From positions 9,995,001 through 10,059,000 of the forward strand of contig CM034099.1 of NCBI GenBank assembly GCA_019914945.1: a DNA stretch of 64,000 bases, given 5' to 3'. The position numbers were made by a program, and so were the translations under genes. Positions within the stretch are counted from its first letter, which is position 1. Each line of letters begins with the position of its first letter. The stretch is from Typha latifolia (lineage: Eukaryota; Streptophyta; Magnoliopsida; Poales; Typhaceae). The notes under the pieces are model-generated. The model saw nothing but the letters and a program-made list of their open reading frames with translations, had not been told where the DNA came from and did not search any database. Shown here one piece after another: positions 23,493 through 34,182 of the stretch.

Positions 23493-23802
23493 GGTTGCAT
23501 ATCGTTTGGAGCTGCCGGAGGGGTCGAGAGTGCATCCTATCTTTCATGTTTCATTGCTGAGGGAGTGGATTGACAATTATGAGATTGTTGGATCAGTTCT
23601 ACCGGAGGTATTGGAGGAGATTGAGATCGTAGAGCCAGTTCGTATAATTGCTAGGCGCCGACGACGACATGGTAGTAGATTGGTTCTAGTTGAGTGGCTT
23701 GGTAAGCAATCCGATGAGACAACATGGGAGTTGGAGACTGACATTTTGGAGCGTTTTCCCAACTTTTCACCTTGAGGGCAAGGTGGGGAAAGCGTGGTGG
23801 GC

Positions 23803-24377
23803 TAATGCACTTAGTTAGGATCTTTTTTATTGCATTAGTTGTTTATTTTTATTAAAATAAAATTTATGTAGGTCACGTTCGAACGCAGGAGGGTTCGCGT
23901 TCGAATGGCATTACGAACCCTTGCATCAGGTTCGTAAATACAAAGAATGCATATTGTGTGTTCGAACGCTATCAGGCGAGTTCGAACGCCCACGTTCGAA
24001 TGCCTACATCGCGTTCGCACAGAGAATGCCTTTTGTGTGTTCGAACACGATCAAGCGCATTCGAACATGATCGGTGGGAATCCTCTAGAATTAGGGTTAC
24101 TTACTGTTTTAGGACTTGTTGGCTAGCCTCTATAAATATGTGGATGGCAGCCAACTTTATTATGCTATTGGAATCTTAATTTCTTGCCTCTCTATCATCT
24201 ATCTACCCTAATCTCCCTCCTCCCTCTTCACCATCCTTCCACTTCTATTGTTGGCAAGGTTTCTTCTAACTTCTAATCTTTGACGAATATGTTTCTACGG
24301 TTGCGCAGACTACTTCCTTCAATAAATTCAGATCTTAAGGAATTATTTTGTAGCCAATATGGTACAAGAACCTATCA
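23803..24377 (+). repeat. 3' LTR of A1, internally deleted (575 bp)
   Basis: It begins TAATGC, a mutated TGATAC, directly after the purine tract and ends CCTATCA. Compared with the 5' LTR it lacks about 215 bp of leader between about 24278 and 24282. The palindrome cluster lies at 23870-24080. Confidence 0.88.
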
Positions 24378-25795
24378 CGTTCATCCATGAAGTTGTGAGT
24401 GCTCCCGGTGTCGATGAGGATCCTCACTATTTGATTTTTCACAGTGCCGTCGACCCGAAGTGTCCTTGGTGCATTAGCGCCAGTGTAGGCATGCATGGAG
24501 ATCTCGGCGTGGACCTCCTCGCTCCTCTCCAAGGCTTTCCTGGTCTTTCGCCAAGTCCTCTAGTTCATCTTCCACCACTTCCTCTTCCTCCACATCCTTT
24601 ATTTCGCCCAACCGCATCACCGTGGCCACCAGCTCTTCTTTCTTCAAGGTGGGCTGGGGTAAGTCTTCTCATGGTAGCTCGGGGAGGTCCTCTCACCTCT
24701 GGTTGTGGCCACGGAAGCAATCTTGCCCCTGTTGTCCTTGGTGAAGATGCCGACACATGATGTGTGGCTATGGTTTGTCGAGAGACTCCTCTAAACTCTG
24801 TGATGCTCCAACCCCTTTTTGCTGCCAACCGAAGCTCTCAAAGCTTTTCTTCCATCAATTGAGCTATTGCAAAAGCCTCAAGCAATGTGGTTGGTTGAGC
24901 AACCTTCACTTCGACTTGAATGTCCCGCCTAATACCACTAATGAACGTGCTTTTGAGTTGGGAATCCGACCAGCCTCGCACTCGATTGCTAATGCACTCA
25001 AACTCCTCTTGATATACTCTCACCGTAGTCCTTTGGGTTAGCTTTGTGAGAGAAGCTTGGAAATTTTCATAATTGAAGGGCCCAAATCGGACGCAAATAG
25101 CATCAGGAAACTCCTCCCACATTTGATAGGGCTGAGCTAAATTCGTGGCCTGGTACCATCGGATGGCGGTGTCTTCAAGATGAAAAGGTGCTAACAACAC
25201 CTTTTATGCAATAAGTGTTTGTTGGTACTCAAAGAATTGTTCTGCTCGATAAACCCAATCGAGTAGATATCCTCCGTTGAAGGGTGGGAAGTTAAGGCGA
25301 ACAGTCCCTACACGGAGGCAGCGTTCTTCTTCTTCATGTCGATTGGGCCTTCTTTCCCTTAGGTTTAATCTAGCATCCTTAGGATGATATTGAGGGGTCG
25401 TTGGTTCTTTGTAATCCCCCCCACTCGTCATCGTCATCGTGGTGACGTGGATTCGGTGCTCGGTCGCGATGAAAAGCCGACGGTGGTAGATTGCACCTTT
25501 CCGGTGACATAGGCAATAAGGGCCCCTTGGCATGACCATCGATGGGGTCTTCATGATCTTCCTCCTACCTGGTACAAAATGGTGGAGGCGGTGTCCCTTG
25601 ACGAAAACGTGGTTCCATCGGTGGTGCAGTCCGGGCTCGAGTAGGGAACTCGATTGCCGCTGTACCCCTTGGTGCGCCTAAGAGGATTTGATTCATTGCT
25701 TCCATCTTGCATGGCTCAATGCATCTCCATTATATCCGCGAACATCTTGATCAGATCTAAGTTGACTATAGAAGTCATTGGAGAAGTGTCGACTG
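24378..25795 (-). pseudogene. element C protease N-terminus and gag
   Basis: On the minus strand gag capsid sequence runs from about 25650 to 24838, including a FPPFNGGYLLDWVYRAEQFF segment at about 25230-25300 and an HLEDTAIRWYQ segment near 25180. This is followed by a proline-rich linker and the protease with DTGSTHNFMDER (24378-24480). The protease is cut at 24378 by A1. The gag is cut at 25795 by the GTGAG insertion and resumes at 37329. Two gag pieces, 24838-25200 and 25204-25554, are open in separate frames. Confidence 0.85.
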
Positions 25796-25800
25796 GTGAG

Positions 25801-26575
25801 TGATAGTCTACGGAACGATTCCTTCAAGATCTGGATTTATCGTAGATAGCAGCCCGTGCAACCGAGGGAAAATATTCTCCCATAGTAAGAAAATTATAAA
25901 ACTAGATGGAATCGATCCATAACTCCCTGATCTATATTTTTTGTATTTACGCTCTTCACAGATTCGAACTAGAACTGAGACGAAAACATGATATATTGCA
26001 GATGATGGTGGTGGTGATGGATGGAGTGGATGTTAGGGTTATGGATGATAATGGAGATGAGGGTGAATGGGTGAGGTTGTTTAAGGGATAAAGACGAAGG
26101 AGAAGAAGTAGTCCAGATCCCAAGGAAGAAGGAGGACTCGACAGATGAGGGAGATTAGAAGTTAGGAGAGACCTTGCCAATGATAGAGGTGGAAGGTTGC
26201 TGAAGAGGGAGGAGGGAGATTAGGGAAAAGAGAAGATAAAGAGCCAAGAAACTAATATTTTAATAGCATAATGATTTTGATTGTCATCCACACCTTTATA
26301 GAGGCTAGCCAATAAGTCAAAATAATAATTATTAACCCTAATTCTAGTGGACTTTTGTCGATCACGTTCGAACGCACAAAAGGCATTCTCTGTCGATGCG
26401 AACCTAATATAGACGTTCAAACGCGCCAAACCGCATACGAACGCACATTTCACGTTATCTATTTTTGCAAACCTAATGCAGGCATTTGCAAAGGCATTCG
26501 AACGCGACCTACAAAAAATTTATTTTAATAAAAATAAATATCTACAATAAGAAAAGACTCTAACTAAGTGTATCA
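25801..26575 (-). repeat. A2 left LTR
   Basis: The minus-strand LTR reads from GTATCA at 26570-26575 to TGATAG at 25801. The palindrome cluster lies at about 26360-26510, and the TATA box region lies near 26300. Its outer flank is GTGAG, and its inner flank is the reversed purine tract of the A2 internal region. Confidence 0.88.
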
Positions 26576-29500
26576 GCCAACCACACTTTCCCCACCTTGT
26601 CCTCAAGATGAAAAGTCGAGGAAATGCTCCAAGATATTCGTCTCCAACTCCCATTTCACCTCATCGAATTGCTTGCTAAGCCACTCGACTAGAATCTCCA
26701 TCTGTAATCTGGTATCATGACGTCGGCAGTCCCTAGCAAGTACACAAACTGGCTCTATAATCTTTGTCTCCTCCAATGGCTCTGGTAGAACTGATCCAAT
26801 AACCTCATAATCTCCAACCCACTCCCTCAACAATGAAACATGGAAGACAGGATGTACTCTCGACCCCTCCGGCAGCTCCAAATGATATGCAACCAGACTG
26901 ATACGCTCTAACACCTGAAACGTACCAAAGTAACGATGTGGTAACTTTTGGTTACTCATCGGACACAAGGTCATCTGACAATATGGTTGCACCCTCACAA
27001 ACACCCAACTGTCGATGTCGAACTCCTACTCCCTTTGGCTGCGATTATAAACTTGCTTCATGCAGTTTTGAGCAAGTTTAAGATGGAGACGCAACCTACT
27101 CAATGTGGCGTCTCTATGCATCGATGCTAAGTCCACCTCCGTCCGATCTACAAATGCCACTGGATCATAAGCGCGTAATGTCAGAGCCGTGCGTCCATAC
27201 ACCACCTCAAATAGAGTCATGCCAATACTGCTATGGTAAGCGGTGTTGTAAGACCACTCCGTCTACGGTAAGAACTCCAACCATCATCTCGACATCTCTC
27301 CAACAAAGCACCTCAAGTACTGCTCAATGTCTCGATTGACTACATCGGTTTGGCCGTCCGTCTCTGGATGGTAGGCCGAACTGAAGTTCAATTGAGTCTC
27401 CTGCAATCTGAAAAACTCCATCCAAAAGTCACTCATAAATACACGATCATAATCTGAAATAATCGTGTGTGGCATGCCATGTAACTGACCAACATCTCAC
27501 AAAAATTTTAACCACTGACTTGGCTGAAAATGGAAGTGACAATGCCGAAAAGTGTACATATTTGCTCAAACACGGTCCGAAATATCCACGTACCAGCGGA
27601 AGACCCTCTATGAAATTAATAGAAATATCTTCCCAAACATGGTCCGGTATAAGTAACGGTTGAAGTAATCCGGCCGATTTCAATGTGGTTGTTTTAGCCC
27701 ATTGACAGACTTCGCAAGCACAGACAAAACTCCTCACATCTCACCTCAATCCTAGCCATGTGCAACTCTGAGATATCCTCCTATAAGTCCTCAAGATACC
27801 CTCATGACTAGCCTTTGGAGTTTGGTGAAAGTGCTCCAACAATTTCTGCTGCAATCCATCATTTGTGGGCACCCGAATGCATCCACGATCCAGCAGCAAA
27901 CTACCTCGATTCTCTAACTCTAGATGGCGCTCCGGATCATCCAACACCTACTGCAACAATCTCAAAATATCTGGGTCAGATGTACATGCATACCTCAGTT
28001 CGTCAAGGAAGGGAAAGGTAGGAGAAGAATATGTTGTGAGCTCGGCGGTATCAGGTCGGCGCAATAGTTCATCCGCCGCTCTATTTTCCGTTCCCTTCTT
28101 GTATTGGATTTAATAATTATACCCCAACACTTTTGTGACCCATCTCTACTATACCAGAGTGTGTATACACTATCCCATAAAGTATGGAAGACTCCTTTGA
28201 TCAGTTCGGATGATGAATTGCCTACCGATCAAATAAGGCCTCCACTTTGTCATCGCATGCAAAATTGCCAACATCTCTCTCTCATAAGTCAATAATTGTT
28301 GAGATTTTTGTGATAAATCCTTACTAAGAAAGACAATGGGACATCCTCCTTGCATTAGTACAGCTCTTATGCCAACACTCGATGCATCACATTCCACAAC
28401 AAACTCTTTGGTGAAGTCCGGTAGAGCTAGAACGGCCGTCGTTGTCATTGTTGTTTTCAGTTTTTCAAAAGCTATAGTGGCTTCATCCGTCCATCTAAAA
28501 GAGTCCTTTTTCAACAAAGAACTGAGAGAAGCAGTGATCTTGCCATACCCGGTGATGAAGCGGCGATAATATCCGGTCAACCCAAAAAATCTTCTCAATC
28601 CGGTGGTGGTAGTAGGTATAGGCCAAACAGTCATGCATGCTACCTTTTGAGGATCTGTCACCACACCTTTTGCTCAGATGATGTGGCCTAAATACTCCAC
28701 TTGTGGTACTCCCCATAGGCGCTTGGACTTCTTGATCTTCAATTGATTTTGCTTCAACAAATTTAGCACATCCTCCAAATGCCTCCAATGCTCCAATTCA
28801 ATCCTACTATACACTAAAATATCGTCAAAGAATACCAAGACATACCTTCGCAATAGAGGCCGAAATATATCATTCATAAGGCCTTGAAAGGTAGCTGGAG
28901 CATTGGTGAGACCCAAAGACACCACCCGGAACTTGTAATGTCCGTTCGGAGTTCGAAATGCAGTTTTGTGCACATCCGCCGGGTGAACTCTACTTTGATG
29001 ATACCCAGCCCTCAAGTCAAGCTTGCTGAATATAGTCGCCCCTACAAGCTCGTCCAACAGCTCCTCTATGACTGGAATGGGATAACGGTCCTTGATGGTA
29101 ATAGCGTTTAGTGCACAATAGTCAACAGAAAAATGCTATGTCCCATCCTTTTTTCGCACCAATAGCACAGGGGATGAGTATGAGCTATGACTTAGTTCAA
29201 TGAGGCATTGTTCCAACATCTCAGCTACCATCTTGGAGATAACTTTCTTTTGCACATGTGGATACTAATATGGCCTCATGATTGCCGGTGTAGCCCCGGT
29301 GGTAACTCTTGTGGCTCCTTAAATAGTCTAGAAAAGTTATCTAATAAATTAGACAATTCAATTGCAGTACCTGAACTCATTTGAGGCTCATCTCCTACTA
29401 GTCCTAACTGAAGAAGATAGGCCAAATCATATGCACAAGGCAGCCCCACCAGAGGCTGCATTGCAGGAATCGACGAAAACCGAACGCCATCAAGCCGTAC

Positions 29501-31136
29501 ATCTTTGTTTCCTTGCTTAAATTTCATCCACATGCTCCGAAAATCAAAAGTGACGGGTCCTAAGCTTTGTAACCACTGAGTGCCAAGGACAATGTCTGCT
29601 CCTCGCAGCGCCAATAGAACATGTTCACAATGATGTCGTGTCCTTGCACATGTATACCGACCCAGCGACACAAGCTCTCCGCTTGAAGCTTCGTGCCGTC
29701 TCCTATAGCAATGTCAAACTTCGTGGTCAGTTTAGTATCCAAGCCCAATCTCCTCACTAACCTCTTGTCTAGAAAGTTATGTGTACTCTCGGAATCGATG
29801 AGAATGTGCACACAATGCTTTCTAATGAGTCCATCTACCCGTAATGTCCTCGGTGCGGAAGTACCTGAATATGCATGCATTGCTATTTCAGCTTGGATAT
29901 CTTTCTCCACGCCCTCCTCGACGGCCTCCACATGGACCTCCTATGGACACTCTCCAGCATCAACAATTTTATCATCCTCCTCGAGAGTGTCGATGAGCAT
30001 CACATTCCCGATCTATTTGGAACACCAGTGACCAGGGGTGAAACGTTCATTGCGTCGAAAGCAAATACCCTTCGCTCTTTGCTCCTCCACCTAGGCAAGT
30101 GTGAGAGTTCGAACGGGGGGTCTTGTGCCTCCTCTAACATCAGAAGAAGGTCTCAAAGATGGTCGTGGTCTAGTACTCATAGCCGCTATATTTGAACCTA
30201 CAGAATTTTCAGCCGACGTTCTAGGCGCAAACCGCCCATCAATGTCGGTTCGGGCCAAGATGGCTCACATCTACTATTAACTCTTTCAAATTCAGCTTGA
30301 TACTCCAATACGGTCGTCCTTTGAACCATGTTGCTTAATGTGGCCGCAAAATCTTCATATGTCGCTGTCCTAAATCTGTGTATAATTCTCTTACAAAAAT
30401 TATCCCAATCGGTAAATCCTCCACCATGAATAATCGATCTATACCAATGCAATGTCGTTCCTTGGAGGTGGAAGCTTACCATTTGGAACTTTGCGTCCTC
30501 TGCTGTCCCTTGACAATTAAAGTATTGTTCAACTTGAAACACCAAATTCGTGGATCACCGCCTTAGAATTTAGGAAAGTCCAAGCGTGCGGTTCTCTCCC
30601 GAATAACATTGTTGGGTTCGTGAAAGATCCTTGGTTCAAGTCTAAACCTTTGTGCATGTTGATCTCTTTCTCTAAATCCTCGAGCACGTCCATCACCATC
30701 TCTGAAGAGATCAACCTCATCCTCAAAGTGTCAATCCTCCTCATCGAGAAAGCGCACCGGTGCCGCACGCCTCTCAGGTTCCATAACCGTCAGTCTTGGG
30801 TTTTGTATCAGAGGTGAGGGGATGATGTATAGGCATAGGTAACAAGGGATTATTGACACTAATATGTCACACCTAGACCTGTGAGGTATCGGTTTGGTAT
30901 GGTCTCACCGCTGGTCCTTCTTGAGACACCGATCTTTGTTGAAGAGATGACGAAGTCAATCAATTCACGACATATTCTTTTAAATCATTATGATCCTTTT
31001 GCATTGCGTCAACTCTATGCAACAAGGTTTGGAACATGCCCCTAAGTTCATCCACCAATCCCATATTCACACCAATGGACATTGGTTGACTCGGTCCTAC
31101 CGTAGTCGCTCCAAAGGAATCGGCCTCATGGTTAGG
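26576..31136 (-). pseudogene. A2 gag-pol
   Basis: The minus-strand order from right to left is gag (30200-31130), protease (29560-29931, IDSESTHNF, glycine of the motif changed to glutamate), RT (28674-29300, with [12 protein letters not shown] intact), RNase H (28170-28664), integrase zinc domain (27690-27947), core (27030-27600) and chromodomain (26640-26720). RT and RNase H are the least damaged in the window, with 127- and 164-codon open stretches. Gag has lost about 200 bp between capsid and knuckle near 30235. The 5' end of gag continues after element B at 35129. Several stops and frameshifts make it non-functional. Confidence 0.88.
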
Positions 31137-32057
31137 TGATACGATTCGGACTTCACCGACGTCGTCTCGAGCATGGATTCACTTTAGGAGTGTTTTTGTT
31201 TTATGTTTTAGTGTTTGATTTCCATTAAAATAAGTTTTCTGTAAGTCGCGTTCGAACGCGGGTGGAGTGAGTTCGAACGCGATTTGTGAACGGGGTTGTG
31301 AACGTGGTGAAGAGAATGTATTGTGCGTTCGAACGCACCGCATCGCGTTCGCAAATACCGACAGGCGCGTTCGATTACGCGTTCGAACGCCTGCATCGCG
31401 TTCGCAAATCCAGAAGAGCGAACTCGGTGCGTTCAAACGCGGTCGGGCAAGTTCGAACGCGGTCGGCGAAAATTGTGTTTTAGCTTTAATGTGAGTTGTT
31501 GGTTAGCCTATAAAAGAATGTGTAGGGCAACCAAAATTATCATTGATTATTGAGATTGTGTTTTGCCTTGCCTCCTTCGTCTTCTTCGCTCCCGTTCTCT
31601 CAATCCCCGGCGACGCCGCTTCTAACCTCCCTCGTCCGGCTAATCACCCTAGTCCCTTAGGAGTGGCCCTCTCCTCCCCCTTCGTCCAATCTATCCAACA
31701 CTTGCCCTAACCTCTCCATCAACCACAACCCTTCCACCATCACTTTTCACCGGTGCCACCACATTAACGCCGGTCCTCCACCAACCATCATTACCTAGGA
31801 TCTCGTGCCTCCATCCACGAATCCAAAATAGAGCATCCTAATGTTCGTCCACTAAACGGACGGTATCTCGAGATCCACAATTCTGATTCGCCTGAAACTT
31901 GATTTGTTGGAATTTCTAGGGCGACAACATATCAAAATTTCACATCGATCCAACGGCGGAATATTTCGGGATCTTATTTCAAAGTTCCGTGCCAGATCTA
32001 GTCCAGATCAAGAATTGGAAGAGATCGACCCTTCACCAAAAAGGCGTGATCGTATCA
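31137..32057 (+). repeat. 5' LTR of element B
   Basis: It starts TGATACGATTCGG and ends GATCGTATCA. The palindrome cluster spans about 31249-31470 and includes exact GCGTTCGAACGC copies near 31249 and 31325. The promoter stretch has a TATA-like CTATAAAAG near 31509, followed by a pyrimidine-rich leader. It differs from the 3' LTR by a few substitutions and a short indel at its end. Confidence 0.9.
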
Positions 32058-32118
32058 AGCTGGTATCAGAGCTCCATAGCCAGAGGCAAGATCGTATCAA
32101 GCTTGGTATCAGAGCCAC
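32058..32118 (+). repeat. duplicated LTR end plus primer-binding site in element B
   Basis: The sequence after the first LTR end reads as primer-binding site TGGTATCAGAGC (32061-32072), then a second LTR-like end CGTATCA (to 32099), then a second primer-binding site at about 32104-32116. The repeat spacing is 42 bp. The family B solo LTR at 20375 shows the same arrangement with a 40-bp unit. Confidence 0.85.
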
Positions 32119-32141
32119 CGTTCCTCCAACAAGCGCTTCCA

Positions 32142-32906
32142 ATGACGACAACCAGATCCATGGTTGCACGGCGAGATGATGAAGAAGAGATTATCCCAAT
32201 AGATGAGGGAGAAACGGTTGCGGGGACTTTCACCCGTGGAACCGCCCGATCTAATCGGAATACGGAAGAACCTAGTGTTCAAGCCGTGTTGGGGTCTCTT
32301 TCCAAACAGATGGCCATCAATAATCAAATGATGATGGAGATGCTGTGGGAAATACGGGCGTGGCCGAAACCTTCTTCAACAAGCAGGGCAATCACAAGGC
32401 AGCATGGGGAACCCTCTGCAACATACCCAACATCCTCCACGGCCTCCCCGTTCATCACAAAAGTTGGGGAGAGTTCGACTATCAGGCAAGATCGAGCTTC
32501 TACACCTCGACCCATGGTTAGCTGCAACAAACGGCTGTCGACTACAATGGGATCCTCAACCATTGTAGCAGCCCTCGGAACCTCCACATCTTCCCATGCA
32601 CCGGAGACCTCGTCGACAAACTGTGAAGGGCTGGTTGCACCATTCTCGATCCCTGCAGAAACGGCGAAGAGTCTAGCTTCAAGGCAGCAGTTTCCTTTGG
32701 CAAGCTCGACAGTTGGAAATGTTCTTTTGATGTCAGAACGGAGTTGTCGACAACCGTGCGAACCACTATTGAATGGAGGAAGACCACACGTGGCCGCTGG
32801 ATATTCCTCATCAGTGGTGAGGGAGATGATCCAGAACCGCAAGTTCCGGACTTGGGCCGCCTTACACCACCTTCATTTGCAACCACAAATGAGTCAAGAA
32901 CTATGA
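32142..32906 (+). CDS. element B gag-like ORF of unknown function
   Basis: The ATG at 32142 follows the primer-binding site and opens a 254-residue frame starting MTTTRSMVARR. Its start resembles the gag start of element C (MPTTRSMASR), so I read it as derived from gag. The rest is serine/threonine/proline-rich with no zinc knuckle or recognisable capsid. I chose this ATG because it follows the primer-binding sites and because the upstream in-frame ATG at 31989 lies inside the LTR. A long minus-strand frame overlaps it at 32542-33285, probably by chance given the low stop density. I do not know whether it is expressed. Confidence 0.5.
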   Translation: MTTTRSMVARRDDEEEIIPIDEGETVAGTFTRGTARSNRNTEEPSVQAVLGSLSKQMAINNQMMMEMLWEIRAWPKPSSTSRAITRQHGEPSATYPTSSTASPFITKVGESSTIRQDRASTPRPMVSCNKRLSTTMGSSTIVAALGTSTSSHAPETSSTNCEGLVAPFSIPAETAKSLASRQQFPLASSTVGNVLLMSERSCRQPCEPLLNGGRPHVAAGYSSSVVREMIQNRKFRTWAALHHLHLQPQMSQEL

Positions 32907-34182
32907 AGAAATCATGTATGGCCTCTAGTGACCTTCCACCATTCTCCTCGGTCAATCGACGGTCGATCACCGGCGATGACGTTGCGGCTCCCCGCCGAGC
33001 TACAACTGCCATCTTCCAACCACGGCAGCACCAGCCTGACGTAAAGACCTTGTGGGCTAATGATTTTCTCACCCAAACGATCGAAAGCTCCCCGCCATGG
33101 CTAGATGAAGATTTTGTTTTTGTCAACCTCAGCCTTCCACAGCAGTCAACCGTCGCCACCCCAAAAGGGGCCTCACCAGCAACTATTGTAGTATTCCGGA
33201 TGACCAAAGGCTCCTTGCCATGGCTGCAACGAGACAGAGAAGGACCTGAAGATTTTGTTTTTTTGGGCCAACTTCGGCCTTCCATCGCCGCCGACTACTG
33301 CCACACCGTCGGGAACCCTACTTAAGCAACTAGTGGAGGTGGTCACTACTCAGCCAAGGCTGCCACGTGCTAAGGCAACTCCTATGGCAATGGCTAATGG
33401 AGATGGAACTAAGAGAGAAAGATTAGGGATTTCAAATTTTTTTGAAGACTCTAAGTGGTTAGAATTTCAAGAAGGCTACATTGTTGGGCTTGACCAGGTG
33501 GAATTGCTAGACATTAGTTGGGTTGGACCTAAGAGCCAAAGGGTTCAAGTCAGGTGGGAGTCATCTCTGGACTTCAGGACTCAGTTAAGTCAAATAAGGG
33601 ACATGATCAGAAACCCTCTACTTGACTTAAGACGAGTTTGCTTATACCAGATACATTTGACTCGGATCCTAATCCATGGAGTGGGCGAGAATGATTATGA
33701 GCATAACCAACAATCAGTTTGGCTAGCTGAACCTAACTTGAGTCACTGGGAGAACCTAATCTGGATCCACCAACTGCATCTAACTCGACCTCCCGAGCGC
33801 AATCGGATGCACCAGATTTCTATTGCTGAACTGACATTGAGTCAATTGGTTCGACCACCCGAGACCAAGTGGACTCAATGTAGATGGACCCGAATTTCAC
33901 CTTGGACTAGTTGGAGTATGAGTATCCAAGCTCGACTGAGGATGAACCCCTTTAAGGCGGTTATGGTCGCACTACCCCTATCTTGTGTGCCTACGAAAGA
34001 CTCGCGGCGACGGATCGGACACAAGTGAGCTTGCCTCTTTCTCAGTACTAACATTTTCTATATCTTCAGATATGTGGGGAACCAATGCAGAAGATCATAC
34101 CATGGAGGAACTTAAGCCAGAGTTCAAAGATCGCTTCACAAACTTCAAACCTTGAGGACAAGGTTGCGGAAGCGTGGTGGAT
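32907..34182 (+). pseudogene. element B internal region with integrase remnant
   Basis: At 33100-33290 there is a diverged tandem duplication: LPWL or PPWL followed by DFVF and LRPS or LSLP occurs twice. From 33330 an unrecognised open stretch runs to 34028 (KRERLGISNFFEDSKWLEFQ region), which may be acquired sequence. From about 33940 to 34040 the DNA encodes, after a one-base frameshift, the integrase segment MNPFKAVYGRT and the following DRTQV. The end (about 34120-34160) resembles the tail after a chromodomain. The purine tract follows at about 34153-34182. The region looks like an autonomous ancestor hollowed out and refilled. Confidence 0.55.

Larger units (their letters stand above)
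19373..23775 (+). pseudogene. A1 pol: protease, RT, RNase H, integrase, chromodomain
   Basis: Protease lies at 19400-19640, with IDLGSTHNF in which the serine or threonine next to the catalytic Asp is changed to leucine. RT starts near 19900, is split by a solo LTR at 20375-21128, and resumes with [13 protein letters not shown] carrying the catalytic FFDD. RNase H follows at about 21520-21960. Integrase runs from about 22070, with an HHCC zinc domain near 22185-22325 and the core at 22370-22720. The GPF module is interrupted by the insert at 23116. The chromodomain (LVEWLGKQSDETTWE) lies at 23680-23730. Numerous stops are present. Confidence 0.88.
17023..24377 (+). mobile_element. complete family A gypsy chromovirus (A1), TSD CGTTC
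   Basis: This element has both LTRs (17023-17822 and 23803-24377), a primer-binding site, gag, protease, RT, RNase H, integrase, a chromodomain and a purine tract in the standard order. It is flanked by CGTTC at 17018-17022 and 24378-24382. It sits inside the protease of element C and contains a later solo LTR (20375-21128) and an unexplained 0.38-kb insert (about 23116-23492). All reading frames are broken, so it is inactive, but it is the most complete family A copy here and serves as the reference for the others. Confidence 0.92.

Noticed and set aside
31249..31470. tRNA genes suggested by many GTTCGAA words
   Set aside because: No acceptor, D-arm or anticodon structure surrounds them. 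They are repeats of a palindrome in LTRs.
32542..33285. 247-codon minus-strand frame opposite the element B gag-like frame
   Set aside because: It is a shadow frame in a region with few stops. It does not line up with the element's primer site or promoter direction.
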